NCBI GenBank assembly: GCA_029262795.1
Contig: JAJCYT010000028.1
Location: 124,001 to 188,000 of the forward strand
Direction: 5' to 3'
Length of the DNA: 64,000 nt
Source of the DNA: Candidatus Fraserbacteria bacterium
Lineage (GTDB): Bacteria; Bipolaricaulota; Bipolaricaulia; RBG-16-55-9; JAJCYT01
Shown here: positions 47,845 to 57,700 of the stretch, piece by piece
Numbering within the stretch: position 1 is the stretch's first letter
Layout of the letters: each line of letters opens with the position of its first letter
Notes under the pieces: generated by a model
What the model was told of the DNA's origin: nothing
Seen by the model: the letters and a program-made list of their open reading frames with translations, nothing else
The model's database searches: none
Program-made: the position numbers and the translations under genes

Positions 47845-50640
47845 ATGCGACTCAAACTTTTTTATAGTATGTGCGCGGCCATTGTGCTGCTTTTTGCACT
47901 GGTAGCGGTTCCTGCATATGCTCAGGTCAAGGTCGAGGACCTTGGCTACCATCAACCCAGGCCCATTGAGCCTGGCGATGGTACGGAGATGGTGGCTTCA
48001 GCAGACACCATAGACGGTCAAGCCGCGCTGGGTGACGGTGCGATTGTGTTCAAATTCCAAGTTATCGATGTGGATCCCATTGCTGATGATGCCAGTGACG
48101 TTGTGATTGAGTGCATCATCATTCAGAACTTGGGAACGGCCACCGGTGGTGGCACCACAGGACAAGCCGGTGGCATTGGCGTGTCAGAAGATGACATTGC
48201 CCAGGTGATGATTCTGGACCAAGACAGCAACTCAATCGATGCGCCAGAGCAACCAAAATCTGCAGGTGCAACAGCGGGTTCATCAACCTGTGAAGATTTT
48301 GCTCGAACCAACAATCCCGGGAATGCTCAAATAACCTGGGAAGCGTTTTTCGATGATTTGGATTTCGTCATTCCAGATGATAGCATGGAAATGTTCCAGG
48401 TAGCTATCCGCACCGAAGAAACTGACGATCTTGAAGATGAATCTCAAAACCACACTCTGCACCTTCGTGCTGTGGTTATTGTGAATGAGGTCGTTGGCAG
48501 CCCGCCCGCCCCAACAACGTTTGTTGAGCAGGTAACGGACTCTTCAGTGGAAGTCATTTGGAATGGTGGTATCAACAGTTATACCGATGATACTTATGTG
48601 GTTGATCCCATCATGCCAGGCGGCAGTGGTGTGGTCAGTGCCTTTACCATTTGTGACTACGATGCCAACGAACATCAACTCATCCTCAACCGCTTTTACA
48701 TTAAGCAGTATGAAGATGGCACAGCGCTAAGTTCCGACGTGGTCGGCTTGGATCTGTATCGTGTGGAAGGATTTACCCGCACATTGGTGGCATCACGTAC
48801 ACCGGATGGCGATTTTCACCGCAGCAGCGGTGCCGCCAACGGGATGCCGTTGCCAGGCAGTAGTACAACAACCAACGATAGCACCACTGATCCACGCTTT
48901 GCGGTGACGGTGCCAGATGACACTTGCTACAAATTTGAACTTGAAGCCCAAGTGTCTCAGTTTGCGTTCAAAGGCCACGTGATTATGCCGCGCATTCAAA
49001 TCAGCGCAGAGGAACCACGCGGTACACCAGTGGATGACACAGTGAACCCTGAGATTCGCACCGGTGTGGGCACCATGATTGGTAAAGGTTTGATCAAAAT
49101 TCCAGACACCAATCTGATTGGTAAACCAGGCATCGTGCCGATTCAAGTTCAGGGCGTGCAATTGCCCGGCTTTGGCACCTTGCAGGTGGGCCCATATGGG
49201 GCGTTGAATTACAACCCGTCTGTGATCCAGGTTAAATCGATTAAAGGCGTTGCCCCTTACGTGGTGGATGCAACCGAAATTGACAACAGAAATGGTGAAG
49301 CACGCTTCAGTGTGCGCATTGATCCGGTGGCAGGGAATCCTCTGCTGACCGCGACGCAAAGTGGCACAGTTGCTGAAGTTCGTGTGGAACCGATTGGTAA
49401 ACCAGGCACGATGTCTCGCTGGATGTTGACCTACGATTGCTTTGAATTGGTCGCCCAGATGAACTGTGTGCCGGTGGGCTTCCCCTTCGCGGACAAGCCG
49501 AACCAATCACCAAACAATGATATCTCAATCATGATCGGCAAAGTGAATCTGGTACACCCAGGCGACATTGATTTGGATGGTCAACCGACTGTGTCTGATG
49601 CGGTCAAACTGGCCACTGCCATCCTGTCTTGTACAGATGAAGATGGTGGCGAAATTCCAATGCCTGAACCGATGCCACGGCTCACGCCAGTGCCGTTTGA
49701 TAAGACGATTGTGGTGGAACTCACTGATGAGCAAAAGAGCATTGCCGATGTGGCCAGACCTTTTGCTGAAGAAGATGAGATTCCCGACTGTAATACGCTG
49801 ACCTCAGCTGACGTGGCCGAGATTGCACGCCTTGCTATTAACTTTGGCGACATGCCGGCTCCTAAATCAGCCTCTGCATTGGCAGCAGGCATGATGAACG
49901 TCAGCACACAGGTTCAGAACAAACCGTGGTACAGCTTTCTTACGGACTTCTGGGACTGGGTCACTGGGGCCAATCAGCAGGCACAGATTTCCATCAGTGC
50001 CAATAGCTCAAACCAGAGCTTCGAAATTGCCATCGAGGATGTGCCAGGTGCCGCCGTGGGCGGGATCCAAGGTCGCATCTACTTTGATCCAAACGAAGTT
50101 CAGGTGAGTCAGATCAGTGGAATCAATGGCTATCAAGTATTGGCTGCCAATATCAACGGGCAAATAGGCGAGATTCGCTTTGTCGCGCTGGCTCCAAAAG
50201 GTCAGGGTGTATACAACGGCAACATCGTTCGTTTGACTGTGGATGAAGTGGACAGCGTGTTCACACCAACCTTGGCTGTTGAAATGTTGATCGATGAAAA
50301 CGGGGAAGAAATCCCCTTCAGTATTGCCGAAGAACAAGGCTTTGCACTCAACCCTGTGCCACTGCAGTTGCACAAGGTTCAAGCGCTTAACCAGTACAAC
50401 GGCAACTATCAGTTCCGCGCCCTAGGTGAAGGTATCACTGGCATCCAGGTGCAAGTGTTTGATCTCGCTGGCGGGAAACTGTTTGATCGAGAAGTGGCCG
50501 GTAACAGCTTAATGTTCCAGTCGCTAACTCAAGACGGCAAACCAATGGCCAATGGCGTGTATCTGTATGTGGTTACCGCCAAAGGATTCCAAGGTGATGT
50601 CGTACGAAGTGACGTTAACAAACTTGTGATCCTCCGTTGA
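47845..50640 (+). CDS. Secreted cohesin/dockerin/FlgD-Ig-like protein, paralogue 1
   Basis: A 931-residue protein. ATG at 47845 follows AAAAGGAGG. Signal peptide 1-26 ends AYA-Q. The N-terminal half (about 30-415) is unique to these paralogues. Then come a cohesin-like domain (about 418-542: GIVPIQVQGV, YNPSVIQVKSIKG), a dockerin-like pair of loops (GDIDLDGQPTVSDAVKLA near 572 and TSADVAEIARLAINFG near 650) with only a Pro-rich linker between, the shared Trp-rich KPWYSFL segment (about 692), a second cohesin-like domain (714-830) and a FlgD-Ig-like C-terminus ending NKLVILR. Both cohesin and dockerin in one chain suggest self-assembly. Domain names rest on motif pattern only. Confidence 0.88.
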   Translation: MRLKLFYSMCAAIVLLFALVAVPAYAQVKVEDLGYHQPRPIEPGDGTEMVASADTIDGQAALGDGAIVFKFQVIDVDPIADDASDVVIECIIIQNLGTATGGGTTGQAGGIGVSEDDIAQVMILDQDSNSIDAPEQPKSAGATAGSSTCEDFARTNNPGNAQITWEAFFDDLDFVIPDDSMEMFQVAIRTEETDDLEDESQNHTLHLRAVVIVNEVVGSPPAPTTFVEQVTDSSVEVIWNGGINSYTDDTYVVDPIMPGGSGVVSAFTICDYDANEHQLILNRFYIKQYEDGTALSSDVVGLDLYRVEGFTRTLVASRTPDGDFHRSSGAANGMPLPGSSTTTNDSTTDPRFAVTVPDDTCYKFELEAQVSQFAFKGHVIMPRIQISAEEPRGTPVDDTVNPEIRTGVGTMIGKGLIKIPDTNLIGKPGIVPIQVQGVQLPGFGTLQVGPYGALNYNPSVIQVKSIKGVAPYVVDATEIDNRNGEARFSVRIDPVAGNPLLTATQSGTVAEVRVEPIGKPGTMSRWMLTYDCFELVAQMNCVPVGFPFADKPNQSPNNDISIMIGKVNLVHPGDIDLDGQPTVSDAVKLATAILSCTDEDGGEIPMPEPMPRLTPVPFDKTIVVELTDEQKSIADVARPFAEEDEIPDCNTLTSADVAEIARLAINFGDMPAPKSASALAAGMMNVSTQVQNKPWYSFLTDFWDWVTGANQQAQISISANSSNQSFEIAIEDVPGAAVGGIQGRIYFDPNEVQVSQISGINGYQVLAANINGQIGEIRFVALAPKGQGVYNGNIVRLTVDEVDSVFTPTLAVEMLIDENGEEIPFSIAEEQGFALNPVPLQLHKVQALNQYNGNYQFRALGEGITGIQVQVFDLAGGKLFDREVAGNSLMFQSLTQDGKPMANGVYLYVVTAKGFQGDVVRSDVNKLVILR

Positions 50641-50647
50641 TCCAAGA

Positions 50648-50687
50648 AAAAAAGCCGCCTCTGGAGAAATTCGGAGGCGGCTTTTTT
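50648..50687 (+). terminator. Terminator of paralogue 1
   Basis: A 14-bp stem AAAAAAGCCGCCTC with its complement (50648-50661, 50674-50687), ending in a T run. Confidence 0.88.
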
Positions 50688-50738
50688 ACGAAATGATTTC
50701 TTTTCTTATTTTTTTCCTCTAAGCGATGATGACTTATT

Positions 50739-50897
50739 AAGGGCCATTTCGGCCCATTCTTCTCTCTCGGTGTGATAGGTATTGTCACTCCCTGCAACCT
50801 TGATTGCGGTGGCAATACCTAATCACATATTTCCACATCAATTTTTAAACGACTTCCAGCCCCTTTTTTTCTAAAGGAAGCGGCTGGAAGTTTTTTT
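50739..50897 (+). ncRNA. Candidate structured small RNA
   Basis: Between the terminator at 50687 and paralogue 2 there are three hairpins in a row: GGGCC/GGCCC (50741-50755), a long stem GTGATAGGTATTG with CAATACCTAATCAC (50772-50784, 50813-50826) with nested pairing, and ACTTCCAGCC/GGCTGGAAGT (50852-50861, 50882-50891) followed by seven T. No ORF fits. A terminator here without a preceding gene suggests a separate transcript; no promoter is clear. Confidence 0.35.
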
Positions 50898-51020
50898 ATT
50901 GGTATCAACTTTGTAATTAAATCCCCATTTAGAAAACTCCGAAGCCTCATTGACCTTAGAAAACTGTAATCCTCTAGACCATTTTCACCTTCCAACTTGT
51001 CTATGCCATTACGCTTGATG

Positions 51021-51034
51021 GTGATTTGTGTCAC
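51021..51034 (+). promoter_or_regulatory. GTGA-N6-TCAC palindrome before paralogue 2
   Basis: GTGATTTGTGTCAC, 164 bases before the ATG at 51198. Same pattern as the four sites before paralogue 1 and two before paralogue 3. Confidence 0.6.
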
Positions 51035-51197
51035 CAAATAGACAGCGCCTGTCGTGATCATCACCACTTCTTTTCAGACATCTGTCCCTGAGAATATGGA
51101 CAACGATCGTGCCCTTTGGGGACAAATAAAAAAAGAAATAGATTTGCTTTCAAAAATTTCACATTTAGACGAAAAGCCATATAAGGAGGATCACATT

Positions 51198-54100
51198 ATG
51201 TTTTCTAGAATCTTAGCACTGTGCGCTGCGATTCTTATCGCGTTAGTTGTGACTTTGCCTGTGCACGCGCAGGTGAAGCTCACCGATCAAAATTTCCAAA
51301 ACAAACCCGTAGAGCCAGGTGCCAATATTGGCATGGCAGCAGGTACGCCTGCCGCACTTGGGGATGGTGTCATCATCTTTAAGTTTGAACTTAGGGATAT
51401 TGACCCCATTGCCGATGACGCCAGTGATGTGTCTATCCAGTGTATTTTGATTCAAAACCTGGGTACGGCCGATGAAGTTGATATTGTCCAGGTCATGGTG
51501 TTGGATGAAGATGGGAACTCTGTTGCTGTAGATGTAACTGCTGCTCCGGGAGTAGCCCCTCCAGGTGGATGTACCAGTTTTGGCACAACTGCAGCAAATG
51601 CGCAGGTGGCATTTGAAGTTTTCTTCGACATTTCTGCTACACCATTTGATATTCCCGACGATGGTCCAGAAATTTTCCAGGTTGCAGTTAGAACCAACAC
51701 ATCTGCACTTTTGACTGACGATGCTCAGAACCATACCTTGCATCTTCGAGCTCAACTGCAGTTGGTTGAAACGGTAGGCAGCCCTCCAATGGCAACGCCG
51801 TTTGTTGAAAACGTGACGGACACAGCCCCTGAAGTGGTCTGGAATGGCGGGGTCAATAAATACACGCAGGACACCTGGGTGGTTAATCCATTGATGCCAG
51901 GTGAAACCGGCACTGTCAGCCGCTTTACGGTTTGTGACTATGACTCCAATGCGCACCAATTGATTATCGATCGCTTGGCTGTGAAGCAGGATGAAAATGG
52001 TACGGCAAACAGCTCTGATATTGTCAGCTTGGACCTCTATCGTGTAGAAGGTTTTACTCGCACGTTGGTGGCTTCCCGCACACCAGATGCCACGTTTGAC
52101 CGTGGCAGTGGTGCGCCAGGTGGTTTGTTGATCACCGGTGGTGCTGCAACTGCAATCACTGTGCCTGATGATCAGTGCATGACCTTTGAATTGGACGCAC
52201 AGATCTCCCAGTTTGCATTTAAAACACACACGATTCAGCCACGCTTCCAGCTCAGCACGGAAGAACCTGCTGCTTCAGTGATTGACCAGACCGTTGATCC
52301 TGAAATCAAAACGCCTAAAGCAACCATGATTGGTAAAGGCACCTTGGTGTTCCCCGATACCAAATTGGTTGGCAAACCAGGCATCATTCCGATTCAGGTG
52401 GCTGGTGTGGCATTGCCAGGGCTGGGCACATTGCAAATTGGCCCAAATGGTAAATTGCAGTTCGATCCACATGTGATTCGTATTGATCAAATTGTGGGTG
52501 TGCCCCCTTACATTGTGGATGCCACCGAAATCGACAATCGTGCTGGTGTGGCTCGCTTTACCGTGCGCATTGATCCTAACTTCGATGCCGACGGTGATGG
52601 CGCACCAGACAACACGCTGTTGACGGGCGCCCAGGATGGCACCATTGCCCACATGCGAGTGACGCCAACCGGCGCACCAGGCATGCGCTCCCGCATGGTG
52701 GTTACCTTTGACTGTTTCGAACTTGTAGATCAGAACAACTGTATCCCAACAGGTTCGCCATTTTTGAACACGCCAAACCAGAACCCGAACAATGACATTT
52801 CTGTGGTCGGTGGGGAAGTTGAAATCCTCTATCCTGGTGATGTGGACTTTGATGGCACGCCAACCATTCGTGATGCTTTGTTGGTTGCCAATGCGTTGCT
52901 GGCCTGTTTGGAAGGCACACAGTCTCAGGCCAACACGTTTGGCACGGCGATTCAGAATGTCACTTGGACGAACAACATTAACGTGGCTGTTGCAACCAAT
53001 AACTTGACCAAAGACTTGGGTGGTGCTGCCTTCAATGCAGGCGCTCTTTCTACCCAAATGTTGGTCGCCGGTGATGGTTATGTAGAAACCACGGTGAATG
53101 AAACCAACACAGATCGCTTGTTTGGCTTGAGTAAAGGCAACGATGGCCAGGGTGCCAGCGACATTGACTTTGCAGTGTTCTTGCGCAGCAATGGCGAAAT
53201 AGAAATCCGCCGTAATGGTTCTACGATTGTGCCAAGCCCTACGGTGAATTATGCCACGGGTGATGTCATTCGTATCGAAATCAATGGCAACGATCTCTTA
53301 TTTAAACAAAATGGCAACATCTTCCTGACTTTGGAAAATGTGGTCAGTGCATCCAACTACCCATTGCAGGTGGATACGTCCATCGAAGACATGAATGCCA
53401 CCATCCAAAACGTGCAGGTGGCCAGTTTGGGCAACAACGTTTTTGGCATGATCATGGCATTGAACGACGAACAGAAAACCACAGCTGATGTGGCCGCACC
53501 GTTTGCCGATGTGGGTGAGTTTGCAGATTGTACGAATCTCACTTCCGCAGACGTGGCTGAAATTGCACGCTTGGCCATTAATTTTGGCACCACGCCTGCG
53601 CCAGCTTCGGCTGCCAGTGCCAGTGCGATTGATAAGCCTTGGTACAGTTTCTTAAACGATATGTGGAACTGGATGACCGGTGTAAATCAGATGGATGCGG
53701 CGACGTTGGCGTTGAGCTTCAATAACCTCAACGAAACGTATGAAGTGTCTATCAGCGATGTGCCAGGCATGTCTGTGGCTGGGATTCAGGGCCGCGTGTT
53801 CTTTGATCCAATGGCAGTGGAAGTCACAGGTGTTCGTGGTTTGAATGATTACAACGTGATGGCATTTGATGTGGACAACGCTTTGGGCGAAATCCGTTTC
53901 TTGGCCATGGCGCCTCAGAACCAGGGCATCTATGAAGGCAACTTGTTGAGCATCATTGCAAACACCCACAATGCTGGCAGTACGCCAACCTTGCAGGTGG
54001 ATGCCTTGATCGACGAAGCAGCTTTGGACATCCTATTTGTGACTGAAATGGTTGAAACCAAGGCTGTGGCTCCAGTGACGTTGAGTTTGAACAAAGCTCA

Positions 54101-54359
54101 GGCACTGGCTCAGAACGATGGCAGCTATGTGTTCCGCGCTTTGGGTACGGGCATTTCCTCCATCGAGTTGCAAATCTACGATTTAGCTGGCGGTCAGATG
54201 TTTGAGCAACAGAACGCGGGCAACACGCTCACATTCCAGGGCTTAAGCAATGACGGCCAACTCATGGCCAATGGCGTGTATCTGTATGTGATCACCGCCA
54301 AAGGCTTTAATGGTGAAACGATCCGTAGCACAGTGAACAAACTAGCGATCCTCCGTTAA
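51198..54359 (+). CDS. Secreted cohesin/dockerin/FlgD-Ig-like protein, paralogue 2
   Basis: A 1,053-residue protein. ATG at 51198 is chosen because AAGGAGG lies upstream and a signal peptide (ending VHA-Q) follows; a GTG-started frame from 51054 is rejected. Layout: unique N-half (30-390), cohesin-like 1 (about 392-514), first dockerin loop (GDVDFDGTPTIRDALLVA, about 546-571), an inserted lectin-like module (585-745), second dockerin part (TSADVAEIARLAINFG, about 780-798), KPWYSFL segment (about 812), cohesin-like 2 (834-951) and a FlgD-like end with NKLAILR. It differs from paralogue 1 mainly by the insert in the dockerin. Confidence 0.88.
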   Translation: MFSRILALCAAILIALVVTLPVHAQVKLTDQNFQNKPVEPGANIGMAAGTPAALGDGVIIFKFELRDIDPIADDASDVSIQCILIQNLGTADEVDIVQVMVLDEDGNSVAVDVTAAPGVAPPGGCTSFGTTAANAQVAFEVFFDISATPFDIPDDGPEIFQVAVRTNTSALLTDDAQNHTLHLRAQLQLVETVGSPPMATPFVENVTDTAPEVVWNGGVNKYTQDTWVVNPLMPGETGTVSRFTVCDYDSNAHQLIIDRLAVKQDENGTANSSDIVSLDLYRVEGFTRTLVASRTPDATFDRGSGAPGGLLITGGAATAITVPDDQCMTFELDAQISQFAFKTHTIQPRFQLSTEEPAASVIDQTVDPEIKTPKATMIGKGTLVFPDTKLVGKPGIIPIQVAGVALPGLGTLQIGPNGKLQFDPHVIRIDQIVGVPPYIVDATEIDNRAGVARFTVRIDPNFDADGDGAPDNTLLTGAQDGTIAHMRVTPTGAPGMRSRMVVTFDCFELVDQNNCIPTGSPFLNTPNQNPNNDISVVGGEVEILYPGDVDFDGTPTIRDALLVANALLACLEGTQSQANTFGTAIQNVTWTNNINVAVATNNLTKDLGGAAFNAGALSTQMLVAGDGYVETTVNETNTDRLFGLSKGNDGQGASDIDFAVFLRSNGEIEIRRNGSTIVPSPTVNYATGDVIRIEINGNDLLFKQNGNIFLTLENVVSASNYPLQVDTSIEDMNATIQNVQVASLGNNVFGMIMALNDEQKTTADVAAPFADVGEFADCTNLTSADVAEIARLAINFGTTPAPASAASASAIDKPWYSFLNDMWNWMTGVNQMDAATLALSFNNLNETYEVSISDVPGMSVAGIQGRVFFDPMAVEVTGVRGLNDYNVMAFDVDNALGEIRFLAMAPQNQGIYEGNLLSIIANTHNAGSTPTLQVDALIDEAALDILFVTEMVETKAVAPVTLSLNKAQALAQNDGSYVFRALGTGISSIELQIYDLAGGQMFEQQNAGNTLTFQGLSNDGQLMANGVYLYVITAKGFNGETIRSTVNKLAILR
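52951..53431 (+). repeat. Lectin-like module between dockerin halves, paralogue 2
   Basis: Same module family as in the S8 proteases: QNVTWTNNINV at the start, FNAGAL, GYVETTV, DRLFGLS, RRNGS, YPLQVDTS, NVQVASLG at the end. Confidence 0.7.
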
Positions 54360-54376
54360 GTTTGATGAACTTTAGC

Positions 54377-54405
54377 AACCCCCTCCCTTTATCAGGGAGG
54401 GGGTT
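54377..54405 (+). terminator. Terminator of paralogue 2
   Basis: A 12-bp stem AACCCCCTCCCT/AGGGAGGGGGTT with a 5-nt loop, then TTTGCTTTTTT. Confidence 0.87.
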
Positions 54406-54581
54406 TTGCTTTTTTAATACTCTTTTACATCCTGTTTTTACCCACTTTCCTTATCCACTCTCAAAAAAGATATCCATCCAAAGAACAGACTCTGTCAATG
54501 TAGCGCAGACGACAATTTTGTAACTCAGGTTACCCCAAAAAGGCTGTTTTCAGGGGTGGATTACAAAAAAAAACCTCCAGC
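54406..54581 (+). other. Intergenic region before paralogue 3
   Basis: No gene seen. It contains GACTCTGTCAA (54488-54498), shared with the region before paralogue 1. Confidence 0.4.
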
Positions 54582-54627
54582 GTGAGCTACATCACACAAA
54601 ACAAATTTCCTCCGTGACATGAGTCAC
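54582..54627 (+). promoter_or_regulatory. Two GTGA-N6-TCAC palindromes before paralogue 3
   Basis: Sites at 54582-54595 and 54614-54627, centres 32 bp apart (about three turns, as in the first cluster), 144 bases before the ATG at 54771. Confidence 0.65.
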
Positions 54628-54770
54628 TTACGCATCTTCCCAGGTTTTCCACAATGAGAACAAAAGACTAGGTGTTTCCAGAAACCATCTCGAAGCACCC
54701 ATTACACAGAACTTAGCGGAGATGAATAGATCAACGAACAAAACGCAAAAAGGTCAAAGGAGGATCACAT

Positions 54771-57700
54771 ATGCGTTTCAAATTTATAGGTGCCTTGGCT
54801 TTTATGTTACTTGCCATTGCATCCACGGCTTTTGGCCAAGTTGCAGTAGAGGAAGTTTTCCACAAAGCTTATCCTATTGAGCCCGGTAGTCCAGGTTCCG
54901 GCATGGATGCAGGAACTCCTGCTGCTTTAGGTGAAGGTGTCATTGTTTTCAAATTCAAGGTTCAAGATGTGGACCCAATTGCCGATGATGCAAGTGATGC
55001 AGCAATTACTTGCATCTTTATCCAAAATTTGGGTACAGCCACAGGTGCGGCAGATCCAGTCCCTGATATTCTTGAAGTAATGGTATTAGATGAAGATGGT
55101 AATTCTGTTGGTGTAGTTGGCCCCACCCTTGTAACTGGGGTCGGTGCTCCCCCTGCAGGATGTGAAGAGGTTGGACAAACAAACAACCCAGGGAATGCTC
55201 AAATTCGTTGGGAATTTTTTGTTGCTTTAGATGCAGCACCCTTCATTATTCCTGATGATGGGATGGAGACTTTTCAAGTTGCGGTAAGAACAAATACATC
55301 GGCTCTTCTTGACGATGATTCACAAAATCATACCGTTGCGCTTCAGGCAATTTTAGTGGTCGATGAAACCGTAGGGAGTCCTCCAAATGCAACGACTTTT
55401 GTTGCGCCAGTTACTATGGATACCATGCCTGATGTGATCTGGAATGGCGGTATCAATAAATGGACAGAAGACACTTGGGTGATTAATCCAATTATGCCTG
55501 GTGATGTTGGCATTGTGAGTCGTTTTACTATATGTGATTACGATTCTAATGATCATGAATTGACAATTAACCGATTCTTTATTACACAATCTCAAAATGC
55601 CAATGCCAATAGCTCTGATCTTACAGCATTGGCTCTTTATCGTGTGGAAGGTTTTACACGAACGCAAGTTGCTTCTCGTGTGCCTGATGCGGCGTTTGAT
55701 CGTAATAATAATGTTGCCGGTGGTTTTTCTTTACCTGCGGCAGACACAGCTATTGTGATCCCTGATGATAAGTGCATGACCTTTGAGTTGGAAGCGAAAG
55801 TTTCTCCATTTGCTACAAAGATGCATATCATCCAACCAAATATTCAAATCTCAACATCAGAGCCTCGTGCTACACCGATTGACCAAACGGTAAACCCTGA
55901 AATCAAAACCAGCGTTGGTACTATGATTGGTAAAGGCGGTTTGTTCTTGCCTGATACCAAATTGATTGGTAAACCAGGGATCATTCCATTGCAGGTCATG
56001 GGTGTTCAGTTGCCTGGTGTAGGTACTTTGCAGGTGGGTCCAAGTGGTAAATTGCAGTACGACCCAAGTGTGATCAATATTAAATCCATCCGTGGTGTGA
56101 AACCTTACATCGTGGATGCGACTGAAATCAATAACCGCACAGGCGAAGCTCGCTTTACGGTGCGTATCGACCCAGCTCTTGATGTCGATGGTGATGGCGA
56201 CCCTGATGATCCACGTTTGACGGGTGTGCAGGATGGCACGATTGCCAACATCTTCATCGAGCCAATTGGTAAACCTGGTGATGGCAGCCGCTTGGTGTTG
56301 ACGTTTGACTGTCTCGAACTTGTGGGCCAGATGAATTGTCTGCCAACGGGCTTCCCGTTCCCAGACACACCGAACCAGAATCCGAACAACGACATTACTG
56401 TGTCTGCGGGTATCGTGATGTTGCTGTATCCTGGTGACATTGACTTTGACGGTCAACCCACCATTGGTGATGCCTTGAAAGTGGCGAACGCATTGCTCAG
56501 TTGTACGGATGACAATAACAACAGTGGCTTTGTGTTCAGCAACACTAACAACACCAGCAATACCACAACTCAGGATGTCACCTGGGTAAGTGGTGTGAAT
56601 GTAGACATTAGCGGTAATGACTTGAGCAAAGACTCAACCAATAACAGTTTCAATGCTGGTGCCGTTTCTTCGCAAACTTTAAGCGGCAATGGTTTTGTTG
56701 AAACCACTGTAGACGAAACCAACAGCAACCGCATGTTTGGCTTGAGTCGTGGAAATACAAACACGGACTTTGAAGACATCGATTTTGCTGTGCAGTTGAG
56801 ATCTAATGGCACGATTCTTGTTCGCCGAAATGGCGATATCGAGTTTGACCCCGCCACTGACCTCACTTACAGAAGAGGTGATGTGGTACGCGTTGAAGTC
56901 GATGATAATGATGTCTTGTTTAAACTGAATGGTTCCACATTCTTTACATTAAGCAATGTCATCAGTAACTCTAGCTTCCCATTGTTGGTGGATACGGCAT
57001 TGGCAGGCGAAAATTCAACGATTGAAAATGTCGTGTTGGGAACCATTACTGGTGATAACAACGACAACAACGACAACAATAACAATGATAATAACGACAA
57101 CAATAACTCCAATGGTCGCATTGACGGGTTAACCGATGAACAAAAGAGCGCAGCCGACGTGGCGCGTCCGTTTGCCGGTTCTAACGAAATTCCTGATTGT
57201 GACACATTGACCTCTCGAGACGTGGCTGAAATTGCACGCTTGGCCATTAACTTTGGCACCGAGCCTGCACCTGCAGGTGTGATGCCAGCAGCAGCTACCA
57301 CGTCACAGGCTGTGAATAAACCTTGGTACAGTTTCCTCAGTGATATGTGGAACTGGGTCACGGGTGCCTCTCAGTCTGATATGGCGAGTGTCGACTTAAA
57401 CTTCAATGAGGGCAGCAGCACCTTTGATCTTCAGATCAGCGACGTGCCTGGTGTGGCATTGGGTGGTGTTCAGGGTCGACTTTACTTCGATCCAACGGCA
57501 ACCCAGATCAACGGTGCACGCGGTCTCAACGGTTACAACGTGGTGGCCTTGGAAGTGGACAATGCGCTTGGTGAAGTGCGCTTTATGGCGCTGACTTCTA
57601 AAGGTCAGGGTGTCCATCAAGGCAACATCGTTCAGTTCTCTACCACAGGCGAACCTTTGAACCCAACGTTGAGCGTTGAAGCGTTGGTTGATGAAGATGC

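Noticed and set aside
51054-51064. GTGA-TCA-TCAC near 51054 as another CRP-type site
   Set aside because: The spacer is 3 bases, not 6, so it does not fit the pattern of the other seven sites.
51054-51197. N-terminal extension of paralogue 2 from a GTG at 51054
   Set aside because: It would bury the signal peptide, while ATG at 51198 has AAGGAGG and matches the starts of the other two paralogues.
51243-52229. Long minus-strand open frames opposite the cohesin/dockerin paralogues (also 52275-53057, 48793-49506, 45887-46525)
   Set aside because: They lie antisense to well-supported genes, show no domain, signal peptide or ribosome site, and have the His/Cys/Trp-rich composition typical of antisense shadows.
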